Origin: Cellulophaga sp. 20_2_10
Lineage (GTDB): Bacteria > Bacteroidota > Bacteroidia > Flavobacteriales > Flavobacteriaceae
Assembly (NCBI RefSeq): GCF_023476645.1
Contig: NZ_JAMCOJ010000005.1
Coordinates: forward strand, 248,001-312,000
Direction: 5' to 3'
DNA length: 64,000 bases
A model generated the notes under the pieces. It was given only the letters and a program-made list of their open reading frames with translations. It made no database searches and was not told the DNA's origin. Position numbers and translations under genes: made by a program. This document shows positions 1 to 8,592 of the stretch, piece after piece (within the stretch, counting starts at the first letter, position 1; each line of letters begins with the position of its first letter).

Positions 1-246
1 GCCATATGCTATACCAGCTGTAATAAGTAATAGCTTACCAGCTCCTTTGCCCAAATCCGCAATTGCAGGCATAATTAAGCCCAAAATAATTAACGGAATG
101 GCAAACCCTAGAAACTCGCTAAAAAATGCTTTAAAAGTATTAAAAAAACGGTTTATAGATTCTGGTAAATACAAACCAATAAGTATACCTAAAATGATTG
201 CGATAAATACTTTAAACAGTAGGTTTGATGTAATTTTTTTAAGCAT
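1..246 (-). CDS. Dicarboxylate/amino acid:cation symporter, N-terminal part only
   Basis: The gene starts with ATG at 246 on the minus strand and runs off the left edge, so only the first 82 residues are visible. They read MLKKITSNLLFKVFIAIILG and continue through GLYLPESINRFF and a second hydrophobic stretch rich in Gly and Ile. This matches the N-terminus of the DAACS family (GltP/DctA type), which import dicarboxylates or glutamate with H+ or Na+ in the inner membrane. The first two membrane segments lie at about residues 10-28 and 45-62. Substrate cannot be judged without the C-terminal half. Confidence 0.7.
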   Translation of the reverse strand, partial: MLKKITSNLLFKVFIAIILGILIGLYLPESINRFFNTFKAFFSEFLGFAIPLIILGLIMPAIADLGKGAGKLLLITAGIAYG

Positions 247-350
247 AATTTAGTTTTGTTGTTTGTAAGAAACACAAATATAGCCTAAGTAAATTACAAC
301 AGAATTTTATACGCTAGTAAATTTCTATTTCTCTAAATTGATAAAAACTA

Positions 351-1430
351 CTAATCTAAAGAAAAAGAAAAGTCGTTAAATGTTTCTGTACTCCACGCTA
401 AATGCTTGGTTGCTGGTGATGCGGCAAATAAAGGAGAAAACGTATGTACTTGTACTGTTTTACCATCTGGTAAAAACTCTAGTATTCTTAACCAGCCATC
501 ACCACCATTACCCTGCCAGCCACCGCCCATAGCTTGGGCGTTAAATGCCATTTGACTCACTTTCTTACCTGCCTTGTTTTTATCTTCTTTAAAGCCTACG
601 TGTGCTTTAAAATCATCTGCACCACCTATATGACCAGAAAAGACAAGCTGTATATTTTTAGCCGGCTCAACTAATTTTTGCCAAACAGCCTCTCCATAAT
701 TACCATCCTTTATTGGGTAGTTTTCCTTTTTTATACGCTGGTTTTTAGAGTTTAAATACGAGTGTGTAAGCAATGCTATCGTATGGTCTTTGAATTTCTC
801 TTCATCAACAACATCTTTTGCCCATTGCACAATAGTATCTCGTGGAGCAAACTCTAAGGTCATAAATAAAAATTTACGCCCGTCTGGAGCTGTAAAATCG
901 AGTGCTGAATTTTCTAAACTAGGATGTCCTTCTGCGTTTTTACCTGCTGCGCTAAGCAATTTATAGTTTGCTTGGTTTTTATGTGCAGGGAAATAGGTAT
1001 TGTAATTAGAACCCCTATGCTCTACTTTTTTGTATCCATAATCGTGATTGCCTGTTGCTAATATATATGGTACTTGTCCATCTAGTCTACCAAACATTCT
1101 AGATACAGCCAACCATTGTTCTCTACTTGTCTGGTTTCCGTTTTTACCGTCTGGAACAATCATGTCATTTTGTTCTACCAAATCTCCGGTACACAACACC
1201 ATTTTTATATTTAAAGAATCTATGTTTTCGCTAATCCAAGCGGTCATTAAATCTAACGTTCCTTGGTTGCGTTGGTACTTTACATAGTTTTGGGTATCTG
1301 GCACTAAAATTAGTGACCAAGAGTTAGGGTTAGATAGCTTTGGAGCTTCATACTTTTTTTGAGCCTGAACAGGTTGCTGTACTACTGTTACTAAAAATGC
1401 TACTATTAGATATTGATAAACCTTTTTCAT
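351..1430 (-). CDS. Secreted calcineurin-like metallophosphoesterase
   Basis: A 359-residue protein with a Sec signal peptide (residues 1-23, ending in VQAQ). The metallophosphoesterase motifs appear in order: PDTQN (44-48), GDLVEQND (82-89), GNHDYG (127-132), a THSY histidine near 223 and SGHIGG near 265-270. Together they form the two-metal site of calcineurin-type phosphoesterases. The enzyme should act in the periplasm or outside the cell on a phosphomono- or diester; the substrate is unknown. It is monocistronic, with about 100 bases free on the 3' side and 75 to the next gene upstream. Confidence 0.85.
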   Translation of the reverse strand: MKKVYQYLIVAFLVTVVQQPVQAQKKYEAPKLSNPNSWSLILVPDTQNYVKYQRNQGTLDLMTAWISENIDSLNIKMVLCTGDLVEQNDMIVPDGKNGNQTSREQWLAVSRMFGRLDGQVPYILATGNHDYGYKKVEHRGSNYNTYFPAHKNQANYKLLSAAGKNAEGHPSLENSALDFTAPDGRKFLFMTLEFAPRDTIVQWAKDVVDEEKFKDHTIALLTHSYLNSKNQRIKKENYPIKDGNYGEAVWQKLVEPAKNIQLVFSGHIGGADDFKAHVGFKEDKNKAGKKVSQMAFNAQAMGGGWQGNGGDGWLRILEFLPDGKTVQVHTFSPLFAASPATKHLAWSTETFNDFSFSLD

Positions 1431-1505
1431 TCCAACGAAATTATGATCAACCTTAAAAAAGATTGATTGCTTTATTTTGGCATCAAAAATAAATGAAAAA
1501 ATAAT

Positions 1506-2255
1506 TTACTGGCTATTAAAAGAGTTTTTATTATTAGAATACATCGGCACATATTTATCTATTATATAGGGCGTAATAACTCTTAATGTTTTACCTGTAA
1601 CTGGGTGTAATCCTGGGCTAGAAAAATACTCTATTTTATCATTGCTTTTAACATACCAAACTAATGGTTTATTAGTTACTTCATCAAAAAAATTAGTAAC
1701 CATAGTAACCTCAACTTTTTTAAAATTTTTAAATTTATTCTTATCATACGGTAAAACATGAGTCCTATATTCTGGTGGTAAATTAGTAGTACAGTCTATT
1801 AGCTGGTACTCCGTTTTTACCCAAATCATACATTTTTCTATTTGGCTACTTGGTGGTTGACTAAAAAAATAAACAGCTCCTCCTAAAGCACAAATTAACA
1901 ACACAATAATTAGTAGAGCACTCCTCTTATTCACCTTATCATCTCTTGTAGATTTTAAAGGATCTGTTGTACTTTCTTTAGGCTTTTTACTTACCAAGTT
2001 ATCTGTTATATACTCCTCATAATTATTATATCCTAAGTATTTGCACAAAAGGCTGACACTAGAATCTCCAATATTCTTATACTTAGATTGCTTATTGCTT
2101 ACATATTTATCATAAGCTCTCTCTAAAGTCTTGGAGCTTAATGTTGTTTTATCTGCAATATGCATAGCCAGTGCATACCTAGAATGCGAAGGGATTTCAC
2201 TTTCTGCTTTTTTAAATGATTCACTAACAATCTCTTTTAAATAATTACGCTCCAT
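1506..2255 (-). CDS. Single-pass membrane protein with a helical cytoplasmic N-terminal domain, function unknown
   Basis: Not a family I can name. I chose the internal ATG at 2255 (MERNYLKEIVSESFKK) because the eight residues before it (MIICIFEV) look like chance coding. Residues 1 to about 80 form a charged helical region with a pattern seen in flavobacterial regulators (SRYALAMHIADKTTLSSKTLERAY, then LCKYLGYNNYEEYI). One membrane segment follows at about 116-132 (ALLIIVLLICALGGAVYFF), then a C-terminal domain with Cys residues outside the membrane. The layout suggests a signalling or sensing protein with a cytoplasmic DNA- or protein-binding head, which is inference only. Confidence 0.55.
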   Translation of the reverse strand: MERNYLKEIVSESFKKAESEIPSHSRYALAMHIADKTTLSSKTLERAYDKYVSNKQSKYKNIGDSSVSLLCKYLGYNNYEEYITDNLVSKKPKESTTDPLKSTRDDKVNKRSALLIIVLLICALGGAVYFFSQPPSSQIEKCMIWVKTEYQLIDCTTNLPPEYRTHVLPYDKNKFKNFKKVEVTMVTNFFDEVTNKPLVWYVKSNDKIEYFSSPGLHPVTGKTLRVITPYIIDKYVPMYSNNKNSFNSQ

Positions 2256-2646
2256 TACTTCAAAAATACAAATTATCAATTAGACAAAGTACAGACACAA
2301 CCCTCTACAAACGCTGTAAACATTGGTGTCTGCTAATTGTCTTACATAAGTCCCTAATGTGTCTATAACAAAACTTTCTTATTCAATTTACTTTGTCCCA
2401 AGATTGGTTTTACAGCTGTGTGTTGCTAACATAGCTATTCTAGAAAAATCTTTCTTACGGAAATCTGTAATGCGGTTGGTAATTAGCCGGTAGAGAAGTA
2501 GTTAAAAACTGCTGCATTACAATTTCTACTTCTCAAAAACAAAGGAGTAATCCTAACATTTTAAATGGTTGTTGCAACCTAAAAAAAACTTTCGAACAAC
2601 GAATCGGACAGCAACGCCTACGCCTAAAAATTAAAAAAAATAAATT
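2256..2646. other. Intergenic region between two divergent genes
   Basis: About 390 bases without a convincing gene. It must hold the promoters of the minus-strand gene at 1506-2255 and of the plus-strand small lipoprotein at 2647. The second half is rich in paired segments: the interleaved stems listed at 2466-2534, and a GGTTG/CAACC hairpin near 2567-2579. The length and pairing suggest a long structured leader on the lipoprotein transcript. Confidence 0.5.
2466..2534 (+). promoter_or_regulatory. Possible H-type pseudoknot in the leader of the small lipoprotein gene
   Basis: Two perfect inverted repeats interleave. TGTAATGC (2466-2473) pairs with GCATTACA (2514-2521), and GAGAAGTAG (2493-2501) pairs with CTACTTCTC (2526-2534). 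The 3' arm of the first stem lies inside the loop of the second, which is the arrangement of an H-type pseudoknot, or of two competing hairpins. It lies 113 bases before the start of the small lipoprotein gene. I do not recognise it as a known riboswitch class. Confidence 0.4.
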
Positions 2647-2814
2647 ATGAAAAAAGTATGTATAGCCTTAATGGCACTAGTTCTTAATATGTCTTTATTT
2701 TCTTGTACTGTAGATGCAAGCGATGCCCTATACGAAACACAAGCAACTGAGGGTGATGAGGGAGAAGATATTCCTTTACCAGAACCTCCTCCAATACCTG
2801 ATACTGGAAACTAA
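2647..2814 (+). CDS. Small acidic proline-rich lipoprotein, function unknown
   Basis: A 55-residue reading frame. It begins MKKVCIALMALVLNMSLFSC, a typical lipoprotein signal with the lipobox Cys at residue 20, and continues with a short acidic tail (EGDEGEDIP) ending in a proline run (PLPEPPPIPDTGN). It has its own strong terminator just downstream and a long structured leader upstream, which argues that it is really expressed. The mature part is only 35 residues and no domain is recognisable. It could be a cell-surface peptide or a structural partner; nothing in the sequence decides. Confidence 0.6.
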   Translation: MKKVCIALMALVLNMSLFSCTVDASDALYETQATEGDEGEDIPLPEPPPIPDTGN

Positions 2815-2826
2815 CAATGTTTTGAT

Positions 2827-2855
2827 CCACACCTTTTGGTGTGGCTCTTTTTTTT
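2827..2855 (+). terminator. Rho-independent terminator of the small lipoprotein gene
   Basis: CCACACC (2827-2833), a TTTT loop and GGTGTGG (2838-2844) form a perfect 7-bp stem, followed by CTC and a run of eight T (2848-2855). It ends the lipoprotein transcript 12 bases after its stop codon and separates it from the kinase gene. Confidence 0.85.
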
Positions 2856-2881
2856 GAATACATTTATGCGAAAAATATATT

Positions 2882-4825
2882 TTGGGTAAATTCTTTGTAT
2901 TTATAGTAGCACTCGTATTCCTTTCCTGTACTACAAAACAGAATAATACTACGTCCAGTACGGCATCCAAATTAGACAGCGTCTCTTTTTATCTTAATAA
3001 GTTTACCGATACAAAACTTAAAACTTCAGAGAAACTAAAGATAATTAATAAAGCCTATAATCTGATAAGATCTACAGATTATGATTTGTATAATATTGTT
3101 TTGACTCAAAAAATATATATGCATTTTGCTCTGCAGGAGTATGATAGTTTGATGTTTTATAGTAACCTACACATCAATCATTCTAAATATAAAAAAGGCA
3201 AAACAAATTTAGGAAACACCTATTACTTAAAGGCCTATTACTTTAATGCAATAGCTAATAATATAGACAGCGCCTTTGTAAATTACAATTTATCTAAAAA
3301 CCAGTACAAAGCATTTAATGATAGTAGTTTAATAGGTAAAAACCTCATTAGTATGGGGATGATCCAAAAAAACAAAAGTGATTTTTTCGGTAGTAAAGAA
3401 ACCATTACTGAAGCACTGCATTATTTAAAACCAAATAAAGATAGTACAACTGTTGCCCTTGCTTATAGTACATTAGCTGGCAACCACAGGAAATTATTAA
3501 ATTTTGACGATGCAGAACTGTACTATAAAAAAGCTTTTAGTTTAGCTACCAACCCTGAAACTATTCTTAAATACAAAAATAATTTAGCCGCTTCTTATAT
3601 AGACAACAAAGAGTATCCTAAAGCAATTGCATTATTAACTAAAGTTCACAAAGACCCATTAACAAAAATAGAAGAAAAACAAGCTGCTAGAGTACTAGAC
3701 AATTTAACCTATGCCAAATGGCTAAGCGGTAGTAAAGATAATATAGAGGCAGACTTGCTAAACGCTTTACAACAAAGAACCAAACATAAAGATCTAAAAG
3801 GTAAAATTGCCAGTTACACACGTTTAGGAGAGTTTTATACCAGTACAGATCCTAAAAAAGCATCTGCTTATTTAGATTCGGTTATTGCATTATCTAGAGT
3901 GATAAAAAACCCTAAAGCTGAAAAAGACGCACTAGGATTTTTAATTAGAGTGCATCCTAAAAATATAGATTTTAGAGATCGATATTTGTTTTTACAGGAT
4001 AGTCTTTATGCAAATGACTTAAAGGTAAAAACCCAATTTGCAAAGTATAAGTATGATGATACCTTAAAAGGAGAATCTATTTTGCGGCTTGAAAAAGAGA
4101 AGGCCCAAAATGAGCTAGAACTGACCCAACAACGGGTACAAAAACAGCGTTATAGTATTGGCATTATGGTTCTTTTACTTGGTTTGTGCTTTGTATTTTA
4201 CTTTTACATACAACGTAACAAAAGGCTAAAGCAACAAAATAAATTAGATAAATTACAAGCTACTTTAGAAACCGAAGCACAACTCTCTAGAAAACTACAT
4301 GACGATTTTGGCGCAAAAATAAATCACGCAATGGTTTTAGTACAAAACAATACGGAAACAACAAAGGTTTTAGATACTTTAGAGGATTTGTACAAGCAAA
4401 GTAGAGATTTTTCTAGAGAAATAAACGATGTAGATACTGGTGATAATTATAAAGACCATTTATATGGCATGTTACAACAAAACAATAATCCTGACATAAA
4501 ACTAGTAATTACTGGTGGTAAAAATATAGACTGGACTATTGTAAATAAAATAAACAAGACGGTGCTTTATAAAGTGCTTAGAGAACTTTTAATAAACACA
4601 AGTAAACACAGTAAGGCAACAGCTATTAACATCAGCTTTAAACAAACCCCTAAAAATTTAGAAGTTATATGTTCTGATAACGGCATTGGAGCATCTAAAA
4701 AAGCACTAAATACAAAAAACGGACTACTGAATACGGAAAAACGTATTAAAGCTATAAACGGAACAATTATATTTGAAACCAAGAAAGACAAGGGTTTTAA
4801 AACCTTAATTAAAATTTCTAATTAA
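2882..4825 (+). CDS. TPR-containing sensor histidine kinase (NarL/DesK-type catalytic domains)
   Basis: A 647-residue sensor. It has an N-terminal lipoprotein-like signal (VALVFLSC near residue 16), a long tetratricopeptide-like helical region to about residue 400 (YKKAFSLA and AYSTLAGNHRK repeats), and a coiled coil. A membrane helix (IMVLLLGLCFVFYFYIQ, about 424-440) leads to a dimerisation/phosphoacceptor helix with LSRKLHDDFGAKI and an HATPase with NTSKHSKA and DNGIGA. The His of LHDDFG is the likely phosphorylation site. The start is TTG at 2882; an ATG at 2866 is in another frame and stops after seven codons, and loss of one G would join it in phase. The partner regulator follows after 14 bases. 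Confidence 0.85.
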   Translation: MGKFFVFIVALVFLSCTTKQNNTTSSTASKLDSVSFYLNKFTDTKLKTSEKLKIINKAYNLIRSTDYDLYNIVLTQKIYMHFALQEYDSLMFYSNLHINHSKYKKGKTNLGNTYYLKAYYFNAIANNIDSAFVNYNLSKNQYKAFNDSSLIGKNLISMGMIQKNKSDFFGSKETITEALHYLKPNKDSTTVALAYSTLAGNHRKLLNFDDAELYYKKAFSLATNPETILKYKNNLAASYIDNKEYPKAIALLTKVHKDPLTKIEEKQAARVLDNLTYAKWLSGSKDNIEADLLNALQQRTKHKDLKGKIASYTRLGEFYTSTDPKKASAYLDSVIALSRVIKNPKAEKDALGFLIRVHPKNIDFRDRYLFLQDSLYANDLKVKTQFAKYKYDDTLKGESILRLEKEKAQNELELTQQRVQKQRYSIGIMVLLLGLCFVFYFYIQRNKRLKQQNKLDKLQATLETEAQLSRKLHDDFGAKINHAMVLVQNNTETTKVLDTLEDLYKQSRDFSREINDVDTGDNYKDHLYGMLQQNNNPDIKLVITGGKNIDWTIVNKINKTVLYKVLRELLINTSKHSKATAINISFKQTPKNLEVICSDNGIGASKKALNTKNGLLNTEKRIKAINGTIIFETKKDKGFKTLIKISN

Positions 4826-4839
4826 AAAATAGCCGTTTT

Positions 4840-5505
4840 ATGTTTACAAAAGTGCTAATAGCAGAAGATTTTCAGGACACCAATAATGGTATAGTAACCG
4901 CCATCACAAAAAAACTATCTATTGCCGAAATTAAAGAGGAATTGTATTGCGACAAAGCCTACAACCGCGCTGTAGTTGCCCTTAACAACAACGTACCTTT
5001 TCAGCTTTTAGTAACAGATTTACAATTTAAAGAAGGTTATGCAGACCGTAAACTTACCTCTGGTATAGAACTTATAAACGCCATTAAAAAAGTACAACCC
5101 AATATTAAGGTTATTGTAAATTCTATGGAAGATAACCCTACAAGAATTAAAGCACTTTTTAAAGAGCAAAAAATAAATGGTTTTGTTTGTAAAGGTAGAG
5201 AAAACCTAAACGAGCTTATGACCGCTATACAAGATGTGTATGATGGTCATGACTATATTTCTCCACAAATAAATAGGAACGCTAACAATACAATTATTGA
5301 GTTAGATGATTATGATTTTCTTATTTTAAAAGAATTAGCAGAAGGTTTAAGTAAAAAAGAAATTGTACTAAAATTTAAGCAAAATAACATTACGCCAAAT
5401 AGTGAAAGTACTATAGACAAAAGAATTGGTAAGTTATTTGATGATTTTGAAGCAAAAAATACAACACATCTAATTGCTAAACTTACTAGAGACGGAATTA
5501 TTTAA
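4840..5505 (+). CDS. Response regulator of the adjacent histidine kinase
   Basis: A 221-residue protein. The receiver domain (residues 1 to about 130) begins KVLIAEDFQDT with the acidic pocket (E9, D10), and the phosphoacceptor is D60 in LLVTDLQF. N/S occupies the Thr position (VNSME) and the usual Lys sits in FVCKG. The C-terminal part (about 155-221) is a helix-turn-helix of LuxR layout (LILKELAEGLSKKEIVLKF, STIDKRIGKLFDDF), slightly diverged from the GerE consensus. It follows the kinase gene by 14 bases, so the two form an operon and a two-component pair. The target genes are not evident; the neighbouring genes on either side are candidates only by position. Confidence 0.85.
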   Translation: MFTKVLIAEDFQDTNNGIVTAITKKLSIAEIKEELYCDKAYNRAVVALNNNVPFQLLVTDLQFKEGYADRKLTSGIELINAIKKVQPNIKVIVNSMEDNPTRIKALFKEQKINGFVCKGRENLNELMTAIQDVYDGHDYISPQINRNANNTIIELDDYDFLILKELAEGLSKKEIVLKFKQNNITPNSESTIDKRIGKLFDDFEAKNTTHLIAKLTRDGII

Positions 5506-5523
5506 TTTATAGACTCCTATTTA

Positions 5524-6336
5524 CTAATTAATAGAAAACTTTAAAAAAACAGGAAGGTGATCTGATAAGTTTCTTCCTGCTTCCAAATTATTACAGGTTT
5601 TAATAAAATCTATAACCTTACTATCTATCTTGTTTACCACTTTAGAATAGAAAATATTATCTATTGCGTGGTTTACGTACTTACCATTAGGGCAGGTTTT
5701 CTTTAATGTTGTTTTTTTATTGGAAAGAGCTGCAGTGTATCCTCCCTTTTTTAACGTATTAAAAACTACTCCTTTTTCATTTACATTAAAATCTCCAACA
5801 ATTAGGACTGGCGCAGAAAACGAGTCTAACACGAACTTAGATAGGGCCTTTATCTCCGTTTCTGGGTCTTTGTTGTAAGGCCTAGAATGAAAATTAAGTA
5901 TTGTAAACTTTTCTTTACCTAAGTAAAAGTCTAACAAAAAAGGTTCTCTATCTACTTCTAAATCTAGCTCCTTTACCAATCGTCCTCTATTTTTAATTTT
6001 AATATGTTTTGTTTTCCAAATAAAGGCATAACGCTCTGTTACATATTTAGAGCTGTTGGTGGGGTTGCTAATTACATAATCCCACTTACTGCCTTTTCTA
6101 TTTAAAGCGTCTGCAAGTTTTGCAACCGCTTGTGCACCACCATAGCCTGCAACAACTTCTTGTATTGCTAGAATGTCTGTATCTCTAACAATTTCTGCTA
6201 TTTTATCTAGTTCTTCACTATTCTTTGTCTTTCCAAAATCTCTAATATTCCAAGAAACTAATTTAATTTCTTCTGTTTGCGAGAAGACAGCTAAATGAAT
6301 TACAACAAAAAATAAAAATGATAATTTTTTTAACAT
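5524..6336 (-). CDS. Secreted endonuclease/exonuclease/phosphatase-family protein
   Basis: A 270-residue DNase I-fold hydrolase with a signal peptide ending near residue 20 (VIHLAVFSQ). Motifs of the family are present in order: SWNIRDFG (metal-side Asn), DILAIQEV (Glu), NFHSRPY (catalytic His region), LIVGDFNVN (Asp/Asn), and SDHLPVFLKF (C-terminal Asp-His pair). It should cleave phosphodiester bonds of DNA, RNA or phospholipid-type substrates in the periplasm or outside. It runs towards the response regulator gene, with 18 bases between the two stops. Confidence 0.85.
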   Translation of the reverse strand: MLKKLSFLFFVVIHLAVFSQTEEIKLVSWNIRDFGKTKNSEELDKIAEIVRDTDILAIQEVVAGYGGAQAVAKLADALNRKGSKWDYVISNPTNSSKYVTERYAFIWKTKHIKIKNRGRLVKELDLEVDREPFLLDFYLGKEKFTILNFHSRPYNKDPETEIKALSKFVLDSFSAPVLIVGDFNVNEKGVVFNTLKKGGYTAALSNKKTTLKKTCPNGKYVNHAIDNIFYSKVVNKIDSKVIDFIKTCNNLEAGRNLSDHLPVFLKFSIN

Positions 6337-6389
6337 CTATAATTTATTTTAAATAGCTAAAGTAGAAAAAAAGTCTGCTCACCCTTTAC

Positions 6390-6431
6390 GTAAATACGTA
6401 TTTACCATTATCCTTACGGATATCCGTAAGG
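6390..6431. promoter_or_regulatory. Two adjacent perfect palindromes
   Basis: GTAAATACGTATTTAC (6390-6405) is a perfect 16-bp palindrome and CCTTACGGATATCCGTAAGG (6412-6431) a perfect 20-bp palindrome, six bases apart. They lie in the divergent region between the DNase I-fold gene (start 6336) and the DUF1508-like gene. Related TACGTA/TTACGG words occur nearby (6541-6570). Dimeric repressor binding is the simplest reading. A TAAATTTG word (6451-6458) just downstream resembles the Bacteroidota -7 element. Confidence 0.45.
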
Positions 6432-6622
6432 CTTAATTATTTTATGGTTCTAAATTTGTCTTGTTATTACTAACATATATAACACAAATGGTATTAGGTC
6501 TGCTTGCTAAAAAGGTAATGGGGGAAGTTATCCAATTTAGTAAGTAAGGCCTTTACTTTACGTAATTCCATAATCTAATGTCAGTTATTGGTATAAATTT
6601 ATATTCTCTACGCACAACTACT

Positions 6623-6967
6623 ATGACTAAGCCTTACTACGAAGTAAAAAAGACTATTACCAATAGGTTTTACTTTAACCTTAAAACAAGTGAGGATGAA
6701 ATATTATTATATGGCGAAACTTGCAAAACTCTTAACCAATGTAAGCAGCAAATAATCTTTATTAAACAAAACGCATACGATTATGATTGTTACCAAAGTA
6801 AAATAACAAAAACCAACAGGTACTATTTTAACCTTTTGCAGAAAGAAGATATTATACTTGGACAAAGTAATAAGCACAACACTTTGGAAGAAAAAGAATT
6901 AGCAATTGCTTCCGTAATGTTATATGCTACTGTTGCTACAATTAAAATTTTTAATGAGGCTGAATAA
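6623..6967 (+). CDS. DUF1508/YegP-like protein with two tandem repeats
   Basis: The frame is open from an ATG at 6578, but I favour the ATG at 6623 (MTKPYYEVKKT), which starts just before the first domain. Two repeats of about 45 residues follow: FYFNLKTSEDEILLYGE and YYFNLLQKEDIILGQSN, each followed by a helix. This pattern of aromatic-x-aromatic-N/L followed by an exposed turn matches DUF1508, as in YegP, whose role is poorly known. The protein is small, soluble and probably cytoplasmic. The gene lies behind the paired palindromes, so it may be tightly regulated. Confidence 0.6.
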   Translation: MTKPYYEVKKTITNRFYFNLKTSEDEILLYGETCKTLNQCKQQIIFIKQNAYDYDCYQSKITKTNRYYFNLLQKEDIILGQSNKHNTLEEKELAIASVMLYATVATIKIFNEAE

Positions 6968-7018
6968 AACTAGTACTCGCAATTATTCTACACCACTGCC
7001 TATAAGATATTAAATTAT

Positions 7019-8458
7019 TTACAAATCCCACAACAGAGGAAGTACATAATAGACCATTATGCTTAAAACGAGTATTGATATTATATTCATCCAAAATCCA
7101 GACTTTATCATGTCTATTATTTTTAAATAACCAGAACCAAATACTACTGCATTTGGAGGTGTTGCCACAGGGAGCATAAAAGCACATGATGCCGCTGTAG
7201 TTGTTGCTACAATTAAGATAAAAGGATTTACATTTAATGTTAAGGAAATTGGAGCTAATATTGGTAATAACATAGCTGTTGTTGCTAAGTTTGATGTTAC
7301 TTCGGTTAAAAAATTCACAGCAACTATTACAATTAGAACTAGTAAAAAAAGTGATACTCCAATTAATAAATCTACCTGACTGCCTAACCATATAGCCAAA
7401 CCTGTTTCCTGAAAACCAGCAGCCAAAGCCATTCCTCCGCCAAAAAGTAAAATTATTCCCCAAGGTATTTTTACTGCATCTTCCCAAACAAGAATTCTAT
7501 TTTTCTTGTTTTTTGCAGGTAAAATAAATAAAATAACAGCTGCTCCCATTGCAATAATTGTATCATCTATACCCGGAATTAAAGGTTGTAATATAAAAGA
7601 ACGCATGATCCAACACAAAGCAGTTGCTATAAAAACAACCAATACTATTTTTTCTTCAAATTGCATTGGACCTAACTCTTTTATAAGTCTATTTACCTCT
7701 TCTTTACCGCCAGAAAATTGCTTTTGCTTAAATTTAAAAGCAACTCTAGTTAAGTAAAACCATGCAATGGTTAATAACAGTATCGATATTGGCAATCCAA
7801 ACTTAAACCATTGTCCAAATGTAATTTCTATTCCATATGTTTTTTCTACAAAACCTGCCATTACTAAATTGGGAGGCGTCCCTATTAAAGTTGCAATACC
7901 ACCTATAGAAGCAGAATATGCAATACCTAGCATTAATGCTTTTCCAAAAATAGAGTTTTCATTCTCTGATGTTGTAGGGTTGTCTTTTAGTTGAGACACA
8001 ATAGACATACCCATTGGGAGCATCATAACTGAAGTTGCCGTATTAGATATCCACATAGATAAAAACGCTGTGGCAACCATAAAACCAAGAATTACTTTAT
8101 ATACATTAACGCCAATAACACGAATAATATATAACGCTATACGCTTGTGTAAGTTCCATTTTTCTATTGCTATCGCTAAAAAAAACCCACCCAAATACAA
8201 AAACACATATTTATCTCCGTAAGCCGCAGTCGTATCTGCTATTTTTAGAATATCTGACGTAGGAAAAAGTAATAAAGGCAATAATGCTGTTACTGCAATT
8301 GGCACCGCTTCTGTAACCCACCAAATGGCAATCCAAAGCGTAACACCAAGCATTAAATAAGCACTCTCTGACATCCCTTCTGGGGCATCAAAAAAAGTTA
8401 AAACAGCAAAAGATAATGGTCCTAATAGTAGCGCTATGGTTTTTTTGGTAAGGGTCAT
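7019..8458 (-). CDS. DASS (SLC13) family sodium:anion symporter
   Basis: A polytopic inner-membrane protein of about 479 residues from the chosen start at 8458 (MTLTKKTIALLLG); the frame extends to 8509 but the added residues are not hydrophobic-leader-like. Family landmarks are WWVTEAVPIAVTALLP near the N-terminus, an SNTATSVMM motif in the first half, and ASCAFMLPVATPPNAVVFGSG near the C-terminus, the SLC13 signature. Members import di- or tricarboxylates or sulfate with Na+. It is the last gene on this strand after the polysaccharide locus and is separated from it by a terminator at 8533-8564, so it may be a separate unit. Sulfate or carboxylate release during glycan breakdown is a possible link. 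Confidence 0.85.
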   Translation of the reverse strand: MTLTKKTIALLLGPLSFAVLTFFDAPEGMSESAYLMLGVTLWIAIWWVTEAVPIAVTALLPLLLFPTSDILKIADTTAAYGDKYVFLYLGGFFLAIAIEKWNLHKRIALYIIRVIGVNVYKVILGFMVATAFLSMWISNTATSVMMLPMGMSIVSQLKDNPTTSENENSIFGKALMLGIAYSASIGGIATLIGTPPNLVMAGFVEKTYGIEITFGQWFKFGLPISILLLTIAWFYLTRVAFKFKQKQFSGGKEEVNRLIKELGPMQFEEKIVLVVFIATALCWIMRSFILQPLIPGIDDTIIAMGAAVILFILPAKNKKNRILVWEDAVKIPWGIILLFGGGMALAAGFQETGLAIWLGSQVDLLIGVSLFLLVLIVIVAVNFLTEVTSNLATTAMLLPILAPISLTLNVNPFILIVATTTAASCAFMLPVATPPNAVVFGSGYLKIIDMIKSGFWMNIISILVLSIMVYYVLPLLWDL

Positions 8459-8532
8459 TTTATACATATAAGTTATTAAAGGCTGCCAATACTTATGCAA
8501 TAATTGCATCTAGAGTTTTATTATCCAAACAC

Positions 8533-8564
8533 AATAAACCATACTGAAAAGAGTATGGTTTATT
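8533..8564 (-). terminator. Strong hairpin terminator after the PcRGLX/YetA-like gene
   Basis: AATAAACCATACT (8533-8545) and AGTATGGTTTATT (8552-8564) form a perfect 13-bp stem with a six-base loop. It lies between the stop at 8593 and the start of the DASS transporter, and so probably closes the polysaccharide operon. Confidence 0.8.
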
Positions 8565-8592
8565 TGTTTTGTTATTGATAAAAATACGCTTC

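Noticed and set aside
2776-2970. Minus-strand frame across the terminator and kinase start
   Set aside because: It covers a hairpin terminator and shows no coding features.
6951-7487. Open frame of 178 residues on the minus strand
   Set aside because: It overlaps the end of the transporter gene in another frame and has a Cys/Asn-rich, low-complexity composition typical of a shadow frame.
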